This document shows positions 37,473-45,857 of a stretch of 64,000 bases of DNA, piece after piece. The stretch is taken from contig JBKQTE010000055.1 of the NCBI GenBank assembly GCA_052143315.1, forward strand, positions 61,943-125,942, read 5' to 3'. A model generated the notes under the pieces. It ran no database searches, was not told where the DNA came from, and saw only the letters and a program-made list of their open reading frames with translations. A program made the translations under genes and the position numbers. This stretch comes from DASZIT01 sp052143315. Lineage in GTDB: Bacteria > Actinomycetota > Acidimicrobiia > Acidimicrobiales > RAAP-2. Position 1 is the stretch's first letter, and each line of letters begins with the position of its first letter.

Positions 37473-38417
37473 TCAGAGGGCGTCCACCCCTCCGGGCGTC
37501 CCCACCATCAACTTGTAGATGCGCTCCAGATCCTCGAGGGTGGCGAACTCGACCACTACCTTCCCCCGCTTGGCCGACAGGTCGACCTTCACACGAGTGT
37601 TGAGATGGCTCGAGAGCAGGTCCTCCAGCTCGAGGATGCCGGGCGGGGGAAGGCGGCGCGGCGCGGAGCTCCCACCAGTCGGCGTACCGCCGGAGGCGCT
37701 GTCATCGGCAGCTGGAACCTCGGCAACGGCCTCGTCCTGGTGGGACCGCTCCCGTACGAGCTCCTCGACCACCCGCACCGTCAAGCCATCGGCCACGATC
37801 AACTTGGCCAACGACTCCTGATAGGCGCGGTCGGGCGTTCCCAGGATCGCCCGAGCGTGCCCGGGACTGATCTGGCCCTCGGCCAACAGCCGCTGCACGC
37901 CCGAGGGCAGCTGGAGGAGGCGGAGAATGTTGGTGATAGCCGCCCTGCTCTTCCCCACCCGAGTGGCCACCTGGTCGTGGGTGTAGTGGAAGTCCTCGAT
38001 GAGCTGCTGGTAGGCGGCCGCCTCCTCCAGGACGTTCAGATCCTGGCGGTGCAGGTTCTCCACCAGGGCCTGCTCGAGGCTGTGGGAGTCCTCGGCCACC
38101 TGGATCAACACCGGAATCGACTGGAGGCCGGCGCGTCGGGCGGCCCGCCAGCGACGTTCGCCGGCGATCAGCTCGAACTCGTCGGGGACGTCCGGCGAGG
38201 CCTCGCGTACCAGCACGGGTTGGAGGACGCCGAGCTCCTTGATCGAGGCGGCCAGCGACGACATGGCGTCCTCGTCGAAGTGGGCCCGGGGCTGGTGCCG
38301 ATTCGGCTTGATGCTCGAGATCGGGACCACTCGCAGTGCTGACGACCGGTCGACCACCACCTCGGTCGGGATCAGGGCACCCAGACCTTTGCCCAAGCCG
38401 CTACGACGCGCCACCAC
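37473..38417 (-). CDS. parB: Chromosome partitioning protein ParB
   Basis: 314-aa centromere-binding CTPase clamp. The N-terminus has the ParA-contact segment GLGKGLGALIP. The ParB/Spo0J core has PNRHQPRAHFDEDAM, GVLQPVLVRE, the CTP-binding GERRWRAAR and ENLHRQDLNVLEEA. The helix-turn-helix that reads parS includes VATRVGKSRAAITNILRLLQL. A linker and C-terminal dimerisation domain follow. GTG at 38417; the start overlaps the parA 3' end by 17 bp. Two parS sites lie beyond parA. Confidence 0.95.
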   Translation of the reverse strand: MVARRSGLGKGLGALIPTEVVVDRSSALRVVPISSIKPNRHQPRAHFDEDAMSSLAASIKELGVLQPVLVREASPDVPDEFELIAGERRWRAARRAGLQSIPVLIQVAEDSHSLEQALVENLHRQDLNVLEEAAAYQQLIEDFHYTHDQVATRVGKSRAAITNILRLLQLPSGVQRLLAEGQISPGHARAILGTPDRAYQESLAKLIVADGLTVRVVEELVRERSHQDEAVAEVPAADDSASGGTPTGGSSAPRRLPPPGILELEDLLSSHLNTRVKVDLSAKRGKVVVEFATLEDLERIYKLMVGTPGGVDAL

Positions 38418-39522
38418 TTACCTCCTTGGCTAGCTCCCGGTAGGCGATGGCCCCCCGGGAAGCGGGATCGAACGCCGTGATCGGCTGCCCGAAGGACGGG
38501 GCCTCCGACAGACGGACCGTGCGGGGGATGATACTGCGACACACCTTGTCGCCGAAGTGCTGGCGCACCTCGGCCGCCACCTGGTCGGACAGCTTGGTCC
38601 TGGCGTCGTACATGGTCAGGACGATGGTGGAGACCTCGAGTCCGGAATTGAGGTTCGACGCCACCAGATGGACGTTCCGCATCAGCTGGCTCAAGCCCTC
38701 GAGCGCGTAGTACTCGCACTGGATGGGTACCAGGACCTCGTCGGCCGCGGCCAGGGCGTTGACGGTGATCAGTCCGAGCGACGGGGGACAGTCGATCAGC
38801 ACGTAGTCGAAGTCGTCGATGACTGTCTCGATCGCCCGCTTCAATTTGAGCTCCCGACTGAAGGCCGGAACCAATTCGATCTCGGCTCCGGCCAGGTCGA
38901 TGGTGGCAGGAGCCACGAACAGGTTCTTCATGCTGGTCGGCTCGATGCAGTCCTCCAGAGACGAGTCCCGCATGATCACGTCGTACATCGAACGCTCGAA
39001 GTTCCGAGCATCGATCCCCAGGCCGGTGGTGGCGTTCCCCTGAGGATCGAGGTCGATGACCAGGACCCTGAAGCCCAGTTCGGCCAGTGCTGCACCCAGA
39101 TTGACGGACGTGGTGGTCTTTCCGACCCCACCCTTCTGGTTGGCGACCGCCATGATGCGGGGGAGAGGGTTGGAGGCAGCGGCCTGCCCGGCGAGCGCCT
39201 GTGCGGGCACTTCGTCAAGCTCTTCGTCAGCTTCAATCGTAGCAGGCGGATCGACGGTCTGGACGGAAGCCTCAACCGATGGCTTCGGCTGGGTCGGCAC
39301 GGCCCGATCCGGCAGCCGCGGCGCCTCGGTCGGCGGCACCAGCTCTTCCGCCTCCACTGCCGGCTCTGCTTGGTGAGACTGCCCGCCGGCTCCCAGTACC
39401 GGTTCGGGCTCACGGACGCTCACCGACCGCTCCGAGACCTCGACTGGAGGGCTCTCGACGGTGGGGGACCCGGTGCCCCGCCAATCGGACGATCTCGCTC
39501 GATCTTTACGACGGCCGCGCAC
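38401..39522 (-). CDS. parA: Chromosome partitioning ATPase ParA
   Basis: 373-aa ParA/Soj ATPase. The deviant Walker A is NQKGGVGKTTTSVNLGAAL (near residue 130), followed by VLVIDLDPQGNATTGLGI and VLIDCPPSLGLITVNAL. An acidic, Pro-rich N-terminal extension of about 120 aa precedes the ATPase fold; actinobacterial ParAs often have such an extension. The start is GTG at 39522; later internal starts are possible. It is coupled to parB. Confidence 0.94.
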   Translation of the reverse strand: MRGRRKDRARSSDWRGTGSPTVESPPVEVSERSVSVREPEPVLGAGGQSHQAEPAVEAEELVPPTEAPRLPDRAVPTQPKPSVEASVQTVDPPATIEADEELDEVPAQALAGQAAASNPLPRIMAVANQKGGVGKTTTSVNLGAALAELGFRVLVIDLDPQGNATTGLGIDARNFERSMYDVIMRDSSLEDCIEPTSMKNLFVAPATIDLAGAEIELVPAFSRELKLKRAIETVIDDFDYVLIDCPPSLGLITVNALAAADEVLVPIQCEYYALEGLSQLMRNVHLVASNLNSGLEVSTIVLTMYDARTKLSDQVAAEVRQHFGDKVCRSIIPRTVRLSEAPSFGQPITAFDPASRGAIAYRELAKEVSGGAS

Positions 39523-39599
39523 TATCGTCTCCTCGAAAGTTCAGGGTTCAAGGGACACATCCTCCCGCTCATTGCCGGGCAGGTCAAGCCTTTCCCAGA

Positions 39600-39615
39600 T
39601 GTTTCACGTGAAACG
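39600..39615. promoter_or_regulatory. parS centromere site 1
   Basis: TGTTTCACGTGAAACG matches the bacterial parS consensus TGTTTCACGTGAAACA at 15 of 16 bases. It lies 78 bp upstream of the parA start, where ParB binding would nucleate segregation and could repress parAB. Confidence 0.93.
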
Positions 39616-39759
39616 TTCGACCCGTCCGGCTCATCGCCGCGGGACCCCAACATTCGGAGGTCCACGTGCGGGCCGGATCGCCTCGGCAGAGCTGATCAGG
39701 TGAAACCCCAGCTCAGACGGGCGGAAGCGATGCGACCGGCAGGCAGCTGAGACCAAGGA

Positions 39760-39775
39760 TGTTCCACGTGGAACA
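39760..39775. promoter_or_regulatory. parS centromere site 2 (variant)
   Basis: TGTTCCACGTGGAACA is a perfect 16-bp palindrome differing from canonical parS by a symmetric T/A to C/G change. It lies 160 bp from site 1 in the parA-rsmG gap. Streptomyces-type parS half-sites (CACGTGGAAC) match its right half, so it should be bound by the same ParB. Confidence 0.85.
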
Positions 39776-39841
39776 CAGATTCGGGCCCGCAGACCGCCCC
39801 CTGCGGGCTCGAACAGGACCAAGGCTCGGGCCCTAGAAGAC

Positions 39842-40513
39842 CTAGAAGAGAGGTCGCTTGGCCGGAATCCCGCTCCGGCGTGGGTACCGCTCCGGCGTCT
39901 CGCCGACCTTTTCCAACACCTGGTACCCGAATCGGTGCCGGTACCGGAACGAGCTCCGGCGCGCCAGCCCCAGCAGGGCCAGGCCCTCGTCAACCCATCG
40001 GTCCGCCGGACGATCGTCCGGGGGCTCGGACACCGCCAGCAGGCCACCTATCTGCAGGAAGGGAGCCGCGCACTCAGCCGTGACCGCCGGAGGCCCGAAC
40101 GATCGGGCGGTCACGACCTCCAGGGCCTCAATCAGCTCCGGCGAACGCCCAGACTCTTCGGCTCGCCCCCGCACCACGGCGACCCGATCCGGACAACCCC
40201 ACACCGCCAACTCACGGTGGAGGAACTCGGTGCGGCGCTGGCTAGCATCGAGGAGCACCACCCGCGTGGTGGGCCACACCGCCGCCAACACCAGGCCCGG
40301 GAGCCCCCCGCCGGTACCAAGATCGAGCACCGAGCCGGGAACCCGGCCCAGGGCACCCTCTACGGCCGCCCGGAATCCCAGGGCGTGCTCGATCTGGTCG
40401 TCCATCGGCACGGCACCCACAAAGCCCAGCTCCGCCGAACGGAGGAGGATCGACCGGATCGTGTCGAGTGCCGACATCCCGTCATCAGGGGTGGGATCCG
40501 CGGCATCGACCAT
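39842..40513 (-). CDS. rsmG: 16S rRNA (guanine527-N7)-methyltransferase RsmG
   Basis: 223-aa methyltransferase that modifies G527 in 16S rRNA. SAM motif SVLDLGTGGGLPGLVLA, VVLLDASQRRTEFLHR and VVTARSFGPPAVTAECAAP are typical of RsmG/GidB. ATG at 40513. It keeps its standard place between jag and parA. The gap to parA (39523-39841) holds the two parS sites and a short repeat (CTAGAAGA) near the stop. Confidence 0.94.
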   Translation of the reverse strand: MVDAADPTPDDGMSALDTIRSILLRSAELGFVGAVPMDDQIEHALGFRAAVEGALGRVPGSVLDLGTGGGLPGLVLAAVWPTTRVVLLDASQRRTEFLHRELAVWGCPDRVAVVRGRAEESGRSPELIEALEVVTARSFGPPAVTAECAAPFLQIGGLLAVSEPPDDRPADRWVDEGLALLGLARRSSFRYRHRFGYQVLEKVGETPERYPRRSGIPAKRPLF

Positions 40514-40550
40514 GACGAGAACCTAGACCGCTTGCGTCGCCGGACCGGAC

Positions 40551-40586
40551 GGGCCGGAAGGGCCGGACGGGCCGGACGGGCCGGAA
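40551..40586. repeat. 9-bp tandem repeat in the jag-rsmG gap
   Basis: Four head-to-tail units of GGGCCGGAM (M alternates A/C) occupy the 135-bp gap upstream of rsmG. With the arrays at 7206-7239 and 29632-29658 this is the third 9-bp tandem tract in the window, each with a different unit. Confidence 0.8.
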
Positions 40587-40648
40587 AACGCTGCGGCACC
40601 GAGCAGAACCCGGTGCCGCACGCCAGAAGACCGGTCAACCGATCCCAC

Positions 40649-41671
40649 TCAGGAGGCAGGCTCGATCACGATGTACCGGGACGGATCCTCACCCTCGGAC
40701 CGGGTCCGTACCCCCTCGAGCTCGTTGACCGCGTCATGAACGACCTTGCGGTCGGCGGCGCTCATCGGCTCGAGTGCCCGCTCGGTGCCGGTCTCCTTCA
40801 CTTCAGCCACGATCCCTTCGGCGAACCGGCGGAGGGCGGCCGATCGCTTCTCGCGGTAGCCACCCACATCCACCAGGATCCGGTCCGTTCGGTTCTCCGA
40901 CTGCCGCTGCACGAAGGTACGGGTCAGATCCTGCACGGCCGCCAGGGTGGCACCTCGGGGACCCACCAGCAGGCCGAGGTCGTCGCCGATCGCCGCCACT
41001 TCCACCGTCTCGTCGTCGATCTCCCTGACCTGCACATCCGCCTGCAGACCGAACTCCCGGACGAGACCGGACACGAACTCCCTGCCCGCCTCTCCCTGCT
41101 GCTCGATGGTCAACGACTCCTCCACGATGCCCTCACTCTCCTCCGGCGAAGCGCCGGTCCGTTTCCTCACCTGTGGCTTGGCATCCGATCGATCGGTGCC
41201 ATTCCGAGATTCCCCGCCGCGGCTCGACCGCGGACCCCCGTTGCGGCCGCCGCGCTCTCTCCCCCCGGACAACGCCGGCTCCCTGTCGCCGGTCGTCCCG
41301 TCATCCTCCTCGGTGGTGGAACCGCCCTTACCCGAGCCACGCTTGCGCTTGGACGGCCCGCTCCGGCCGGACGACGCCTCTTCCCTGGCCCCGTTCGAGC
41401 CGTTCTGCCCCACCGAGCGCTCCCCCGGACCGTCGCCGCTCTCGCCGCTCCGCTTCCGCTCCGGGCGTTGCCGCCGACCACGCTTGGGTGGGGGAGCCAT
41501 CGGGCGTACCCTGGCCTGCACCCTGGCCTCGCCCCGGACGCGCCCGAACAGGCCCGCCTTGGGCTCGCTCAGGACCACGAACTCCGCATCATCCTCTGCC
41601 ACTCCCAACAAGTCGAGGGCTGTCTCCCTCGCTTCGCCGAGCGATCTTCCGCTGGCCTCCACCCACTCCAC
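40649..41671 (-). CDS. jag: RNA-binding protein Jag/KhpB
   Basis: 340-aa RNA-binding protein that accompanies YidC. The Jag_N domain (about residues 1-55) has LGEARETALDLLGV and VLSEPKAGLFGRVRG. A very basic, Ser/Gly-rich disordered linker (about 56-170) follows. The KH domain (about 190-265) has LGLLVGPRGATLAAVQDLT, and the R3H domain (about 270-335) has YREKRSAALRRFAEGIV and MSAADRKVVHDAV. The linker is longer than in most firmicute Jag proteins. GTG start at 41671, overlapping no neighbour. Confidence 0.92.
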   Translation of the reverse strand: MEWVEASGRSLGEARETALDLLGVAEDDAEFVVLSEPKAGLFGRVRGEARVQARVRPMAPPPKRGRRQRPERKRSGESGDGPGERSVGQNGSNGAREEASSGRSGPSKRKRGSGKGGSTTEEDDGTTGDREPALSGGRERGGRNGGPRSSRGGESRNGTDRSDAKPQVRKRTGASPEESEGIVEESLTIEQQGEAGREFVSGLVREFGLQADVQVREIDDETVEVAAIGDDLGLLVGPRGATLAAVQDLTRTFVQRQSENRTDRILVDVGGYREKRSAALRRFAEGIVAEVKETGTERALEPMSAADRKVVHDAVNELEGVRTRSEGEDPSRYIVIEPAS

Positions 41672-41674
41672 TGC

Positions 41675-42928
41675 TCATCGAGCCTTTCGTTCGCGCTTCG
41701 CCTTGGAGCGGGGATGCTCCTTCGGTGATGTCTCGCTCTCCTCGGCCGACGACGCCGCGGTCCCATTGGTCGACGTCCGACTGCCCGCCGCGTCCGACTT
41801 CTGGGCGCTCGACGACGTCCTCGACGATCCGGTCCCCTTGCTGGCGGGCTTGGCGCCGTTCCCTGCCGCCTTGGTGCCGTTCGTGCCGTTCTGCTTCCCG
41901 TTGCCCGCCGCCAGGTCCCGGGCCCGCACGGTGCTCGACTTCGCCGCCGGCTTCGCCCCTGCGGAACCGTCGCCCTTGGCCTTGGCGGAGGACGGCGGGC
42001 GTGCCTTCGGGATCTCCCGCTCGCTCCGATCGGCCTTGCTGCCCGACGGGCCCTTGGCCGGCACGGGCTTCCTGTCGGCCGGTGACGGGGGACCGGCGAC
42101 GATCCCCCTGCGGAACAGCACCTCTTGCGTCCCGATACGGATGGCGCTCGAAAAGATGAAATACACGTTCAACAGCGCGGCCACATTCAGATAAATCAAG
42201 CCGAAGATGAGTGGCATGTATTTCTGCATCATGGCCGCTTGCGGATTGGCCTGGGCCGCCTGAGGGTTGCGGGCGTTGAGGCGGCTCATCTGCAGGTACT
42301 GAAGCCCCACCGACCCCAGGACCAGCAGCGCATAGGGGATGGCCGCAAATAACGAGCTGTGATGGGAGAGCAGCTTCTCGGCGAAGTTCATGCCGAACGA
42401 GTTGAGCTGCCCGCTGGCCGCCACGATGTCGTGGTACATCTTGGTGGTGTCGTTGATGTACCGGGGAGCCGCACAGACTTGAAATCCGGGCTTCGGTGCA
42501 CACTTCACCGGCGGGCTCGAGTTGGGGATGATCACGCCCTTACTCACCGTATTGGTGATGCCTCGGATAACGTCGTAGAGGACCAGGAACGCTGGCATCT
42601 GCAGTAGCATCGGAAGACAGCCCGATGCCGGGTTCACCTTGTGCTCTTTGTACAGCTTCATCATCTCTTCATTGAGCACCGCCCGGTTCTCCGGACCCTT
42701 GTACTTCTGCTGCAGCTTCTTCATCTCCGGCCCGAGCGCCTGCATGGCGGCCATGTTCTTGGTGCTCTTGACCGTCAGTGGCGTCAGGATCGCCATGATG
42801 ATGATGGTGAGGAGGGCCACGTCGACCGGGTAGAGCGGCACGATCGAGTACAGCCAGGCCAGGACGTCGGCGACCAACTTCAGCAGCGGTTGGAAGATGC
42901 CCCCGATGGCGTGGGTCAGTGAGGACAT
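41675..42928 (-). CDS. yidC: Membrane protein insertase YidC
   Basis: Oxa1/YidC insertase of 417 aa. The core (about residues 15-270) has five hydrophobic segments with ILTPLTVKSTKNMAAMQ, PEMKKLQQKYKG, NPASGCLPMLLQMPAFLVLY and NPQAAMMQKYMPLIFG. It lacks the large periplasmic domain of proteobacterial YidC. A C-terminal tail of about 145 residues, rich in Lys, Arg, Ser and Ala, is probably cytoplasmic and may contact ribosomes. The start overlaps the yidD stop by 13 bp. Confidence 0.94.
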   Translation of the reverse strand: MSSLTHAIGGIFQPLLKLVADVLAWLYSIVPLYPVDVALLTIIIMAILTPLTVKSTKNMAAMQALGPEMKKLQQKYKGPENRAVLNEEMMKLYKEHKVNPASGCLPMLLQMPAFLVLYDVIRGITNTVSKGVIIPNSSPPVKCAPKPGFQVCAAPRYINDTTKMYHDIVAASGQLNSFGMNFAEKLLSHHSSLFAAIPYALLVLGSVGLQYLQMSRLNARNPQAAQANPQAAMMQKYMPLIFGLIYLNVAALLNVYFIFSSAIRIGTQEVLFRRGIVAGPPSPADRKPVPAKGPSGSKADRSEREIPKARPPSSAKAKGDGSAGAKPAAKSSTVRARDLAAGNGKQNGTNGTKAAGNGAKPASKGTGSSRTSSSAQKSDAAGSRTSTNGTAASSAEESETSPKEHPRSKAKRERKAR

Positions 42929-43218
42929 TGGGCACTCCGATCAGGAACGGGGTCGACGCCGTGCCCACCCCAGGGGTGGCACCGGGCCAGGCGCTTGGCG
43001 GCCAGGACCGACCCCCGGGCCGGGCCGAACCGACAGACGGCCTCCTCGGCGTAGGCGGAACAGGTCGGCAGGTAGCGGCATCCGGTGGGGCGGCCGGAAC
43101 GCAACAGCTGGTAGAGGTGGATGGCGGCGATCAGCGCCCGACTGGCCGGGCCCCTCCGGCCGTCGGCCGGTGCCAAGGGGACAACCGTCCCCACCTGGGG
43201 CTCCGCGATGGTGCTCAT
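42916..43218 (-). CDS. yidD: Membrane protein insertion efficiency factor YidD
   Basis: 100-aa YidD. The diagnostic Cys-containing stretch GCRYLPTCSAYAEEAVCRFG is intact, followed by AAKRLARCHPWGGHGVDPVP. The ATG at 43218 overlaps the rnpA stop (ATGA); an upstream GTG is less likely. It is a small membrane-associated protein that assists YidC. Confidence 0.94.
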   Translation of the reverse strand: MSTIAEPQVGTVVPLAPADGRRGPASRALIAAIHLYQLLRSGRPTGCRYLPTCSAYAEEAVCRFGPARGSVLAAKRLARCHPWGGHGVDPVPDRSAQCPH

Positions 43219-43607
43219 CGGCCGCGCCCCGATCGGGTGCACGGCGCCACCACCGGGTGTCCGGTTGCACTCTCTAGGGCTTGGTCCATCGCCATCCTCA
43301 ATTCGTCGAACGTCAGCCCCGTGACCGCGGGACTGGTACTCACCAGATACGCACCGGGCGGAAGGCCCGGCCCCAACTCGGCCACAACGGCCCGGAGGCG
43401 GCGCCGGAGGCGGTTCCGGACGACCGCCCCTCCCAGGTTCTTTCCCAGCGCATAGGCAAATTGTGCCCTTGACCAGGAAGGTTCCTTCACGAACTTGACT
43501 CGGACCGGGCCGGAGGTTCCCCGTTTGCCGGAGCTCCGGAGCCGCTCGAACGTCGAACGCGACCGGATCCGGTCGACACCGGCAGCGCCCGGTCGGTCGG
43601 TCGACAT
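43215..43607 (-). CDS. rnpA: Ribonuclease P protein component RnpA
   Basis: 130-aa basic protein that supports the RNase P RNA in tRNA 5' processing. The signature RNR region reads AVVRNRLRRRLRAVV, and RIRSRSTFERLRSSGKRG marks the N-terminal start of the fold. ATG at 43607, 8 bp from the rpmH stop. The RNase P RNA gene is not in this window. Confidence 0.95.
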   Translation of the reverse strand: MSTDRPGAAGVDRIRSRSTFERLRSSGKRGTSGPVRVKFVKEPSWSRAQFAYALGKNLGGAVVRNRLRRRLRAVVAELGPGLPPGAYLVSTSPAVTGLTFDELRMAMDQALESATGHPVVAPCTRSGRGR

Positions 43608-43614
43608 CCGACCG

Positions 43615-43749
43615 TCAGACCGACAACCGCTGGCGCCCCTTCAGGCGACGCGAGCGGATAACCGCCCGACCGGCCTTGGTCGACATCCGCTTCCGGAAGC
43701 CGTGGGTCTTGGCACGCTTACGCACATTCGGTTGGTAGGTTCGTTTCAC
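43615..43749 (-). CDS. rpmH: 50S ribosomal protein L34 (bL34)
   Basis: A 44-aa basic protein beginning MKRTYQPNVRKRAKTHGFR and ending GRQRLSV, the standard L34 sequence and length. The start is GTG (43749), preceded by GGAAGGAAG. It is the first gene of the rpmH-rnpA-yidD-yidC-jag-rsmG-parAB series and is divergent from dnaA. Confidence 0.97.
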   Translation of the reverse strand: MKRTYQPNVRKRAKTHGFRKRMSTKAGRAVIRSRRLKGRQRLSV

Positions 43750-44044
43750 AGTTCCACTTCCTTCCTCGCCCAGCACCGCCGGACTCGAGTGTCCACCGCG
43801 GCAGGGGAGCCCGTCACGACGACTTGGGCAGTTCCACCCATGGTAGGCGCGAAATGGGCCGATCCTCTAGTCGACCGGCGTCGGCGGACCTGCCGGCCAC
43901 GGTGTACCGTTCCGAGCACGACAGGAAGACGCTGTGGCCAGATCTCCCGGCTGCGCCTTCCGGTACCACCGAGCGACGACACCGATCAAACCTGGCAGCT
44001 CCACCCCGCTCCCCCCAGGGAACGGGGCGACACGTAATCAATGG

Positions 44045-44076
44045 AAATCCACAGGTGTGGATTTCGTTGTGGACCG
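44045..44076. promoter_or_regulatory. DnaA-box cluster just upstream of dnaA
   Basis: AAATCCAC and GTGGATTT (44045-44064) form a perfect inverted pair around AGGT, each half resembling a DnaA box, and TTGTGGAC follows at 44067-44074. The cluster lies 30-60 bp before the dnaA GTG, fitting DnaA autoregulation or an upstream arm of the origin. The rest of the 43750-44104 gap should hold the divergent rpmH and dnaA promoters; I see no clear consensus. Confidence 0.6.
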
Positions 44077-44104
44077 ACCGAGCTGTTCGAGGGCGGAGGC
44101 CCAC

Positions 44105-45520
44105 GTGAACGACACCGAGGGGTTGTGGATTCTCTGTTCCGAGGCCCTGCGCGAGCAGGTCTCCGAGGCGATCTGGCAGGCCTACCTGTCGGGAATCACA
44201 CCGCTGAGCATGGCCAATGATGAGATGGTGCTCGGCGTGCCCAACACCCTTATCCGCGATCGGGTGGAGTCCCGGTTCCTGGGACTGATCCGCGACACCG
44301 TGGTCAGCACGGTCGGCACCCCGCTGGACATCAAGTTGGAGGTGGTGGCTCCGCTCTACGAGCCGTCCGAGGACCCCCTGCCCGGCCACGAACCCGACCA
44401 GACGGGCGCGGCGGCCGGGCGCGGCACTCCGTCCCCCTACGATCCCACCGCCGCCCGGGGAGCGCCCTCCCAGGGCCGGAGCCGGTTCGACTCCCCGGTG
44501 CTCGATCCCCGCTACACCTTCGACACCTTCGTCATCGCCTCGTCGAACCGCTTCGCCCATGCCGCCGCCCAGTCGGTGGCCGAAGCCCCGGCCCGCTCCT
44601 ACAACCCCCTGTTCATCTACGGCGACGCCGGACTCGGCAAGACCCACCTTCTCCACGCCATCGGAAACTACGTCCTCGAGAACTTCAACGGCAGGCACGT
44701 CCGCTACGTCTCCACCGAGACGTTCATGAACGAGTTCGTCGACGCCATCCGCACCAACGCCACCACCGCCTTCAAGCGCCGCTACCGCGAATGCGATGTC
44801 CTGCTCATCGACGACGTCCAGTTCATGGAGGGCAAGGAGTCCCTCCAAGAGGAGTTCTTCCACACGTTCAACTCCCTCTACGGCGCCTCCAAGCAGATCG
44901 TGCTGACCTCCGACCGCCCCCCGAAGTCGATCGCCACCTTGGAGGACCGCCTCCGGAGCCGCTTCCTGTCCGGACTGATCACCGAAGTCCAGCCCCCCGA
45001 GCTCGAGACCCGGCTGGCCATCCTCCAGACCAAGGCCGAACGCGAGCAGGTGTTCGTTCCCGACGACGTGCTCGAGCTCATCGCCACCCACGTCAAGGAC
45101 AACATCCGGGAACTCGAGGGCGCCCTCATCCGGGTGACCGCCTATGCCAGCCTCAACCGCCAACCCCTGAGCCGAGAGCTGGCCGAGCATGTGCTCTCCG
45201 ACATCGTCTCGGCCGACCAGCCCCGCCGGATCACCCCCCAGATGATCCTCGATGCCACCGCCGAGACCTTCGGGTTCAGCATCGACGAGCTTCGGGGCCC
45301 CAACCGACGCCGGCCGTTGGTGACCGCCCGACAGATCGGCATGTACGTCTTCCGGGACCTCACCGACTTCAGCTACCCGGCCATCGCCCGCGAGTTCGGC
45401 GGCCGCGACCACACCACGGTCATGCACGCCGTCGAGAAGATCTCCAACCTGATGAAGGAGCGCCACCAGATCTACAACCAGGTGACCGAGCTCATCCTCC
45501 GGATCAAGAGCGGCTCGTGA
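44105..45520 (+). CDS. dnaA: Chromosomal replication initiator DnaA
   Basis: 471-aa AAA+ initiator that opens oriC. Domain I (about 1-85) starts LWILCSEALREQVSEAIWQ. A Pro/Gly/Asp linker (to about 130) is followed by RYTFDTFVIASSNRFAHAA. Walker A is GDAGLGKTH (near 173), Walker B VLLIDDVQFM, and domain IV carries the box-recognition motif GGRDHTTVMHAVEKI. GTG at 44105 sits 5 nt after GGAGG; the longer frame from 43934 reads through the DnaA-box cluster and is not conserved. Confidence 0.97.
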   Translation: MNDTEGLWILCSEALREQVSEAIWQAYLSGITPLSMANDEMVLGVPNTLIRDRVESRFLGLIRDTVVSTVGTPLDIKLEVVAPLYEPSEDPLPGHEPDQTGAAAGRGTPSPYDPTAARGAPSQGRSRFDSPVLDPRYTFDTFVIASSNRFAHAAAQSVAEAPARSYNPLFIYGDAGLGKTHLLHAIGNYVLENFNGRHVRYVSTETFMNEFVDAIRTNATTAFKRRYRECDVLLIDDVQFMEGKESLQEEFFHTFNSLYGASKQIVLTSDRPPKSIATLEDRLRSRFLSGLITEVQPPELETRLAILQTKAEREQVFVPDDVLELIATHVKDNIRELEGALIRVTAYASLNRQPLSRELAEHVLSDIVSADQPRRITPQMILDATAETFGFSIDELRGPNRRRPLVTARQIGMYVFRDLTDFSYPAIAREFGGRDHTTVMHAVEKISNLMKERHQIYNQVTELILRIKSGS

Positions 45521-45857
45521 GCCGGCCCCGCACGGCCTCACCGGGCACCCGAATCGGTCGAACTTCGACCGCGCCGGCCGCCCCAGGGCTATCCATAGGG
45601 TGTGTACCACCTGTGGAGATCCGCCCGTTCACCTGTGCCAACTCTGTGAACTCAGGTGAACTTGTCCATAACCGGTCACCCTCCGGACAGCCCAGCGGGC
45701 CCTTCGAGCGGAAACAGGGGATGAACGGTGGAAACAGAAAGGTGCCCTACGCTGCACCGACTACCGTTGATCCACAATCCACAGGCCTTATTACCACCAC
45801 TCTCTCAATTAAGAGATCAAAAGAAGTACAACGGGCAGACCGAGAAAGGACGTCCTG
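45521..45857. other. oriC: Origin of chromosomal replication (oriC), dnaA-dnaN intergenic region
   Basis: 337 bp containing DnaA-box-like 9-mers: TTGTCCATA (45662-45670) and TGATCCACA (45768-45776), each 8/9; also CTATCCATA (45589-45597), ATCTCCACA on the minus strand (45620-45612) and CAATCCACA (45775-45783), each 7/9. A perfect 9-bp inverted repeat GTTCACCTG/CAGGTGAAC spans 45627-45661. The AT-rich tract at about 45785-45830, next to dnaN, is the likely unwinding element. Placement between dnaA and dnaN is the actinobacterial standard. Confidence 0.8.

Noticed and set aside
43934..44104. Longer DnaA N-terminus starting at 43934
   Set aside because: The extra residues read through the DnaA-box cluster and resemble no DnaA; GTG 44105 has a good ribosome site.
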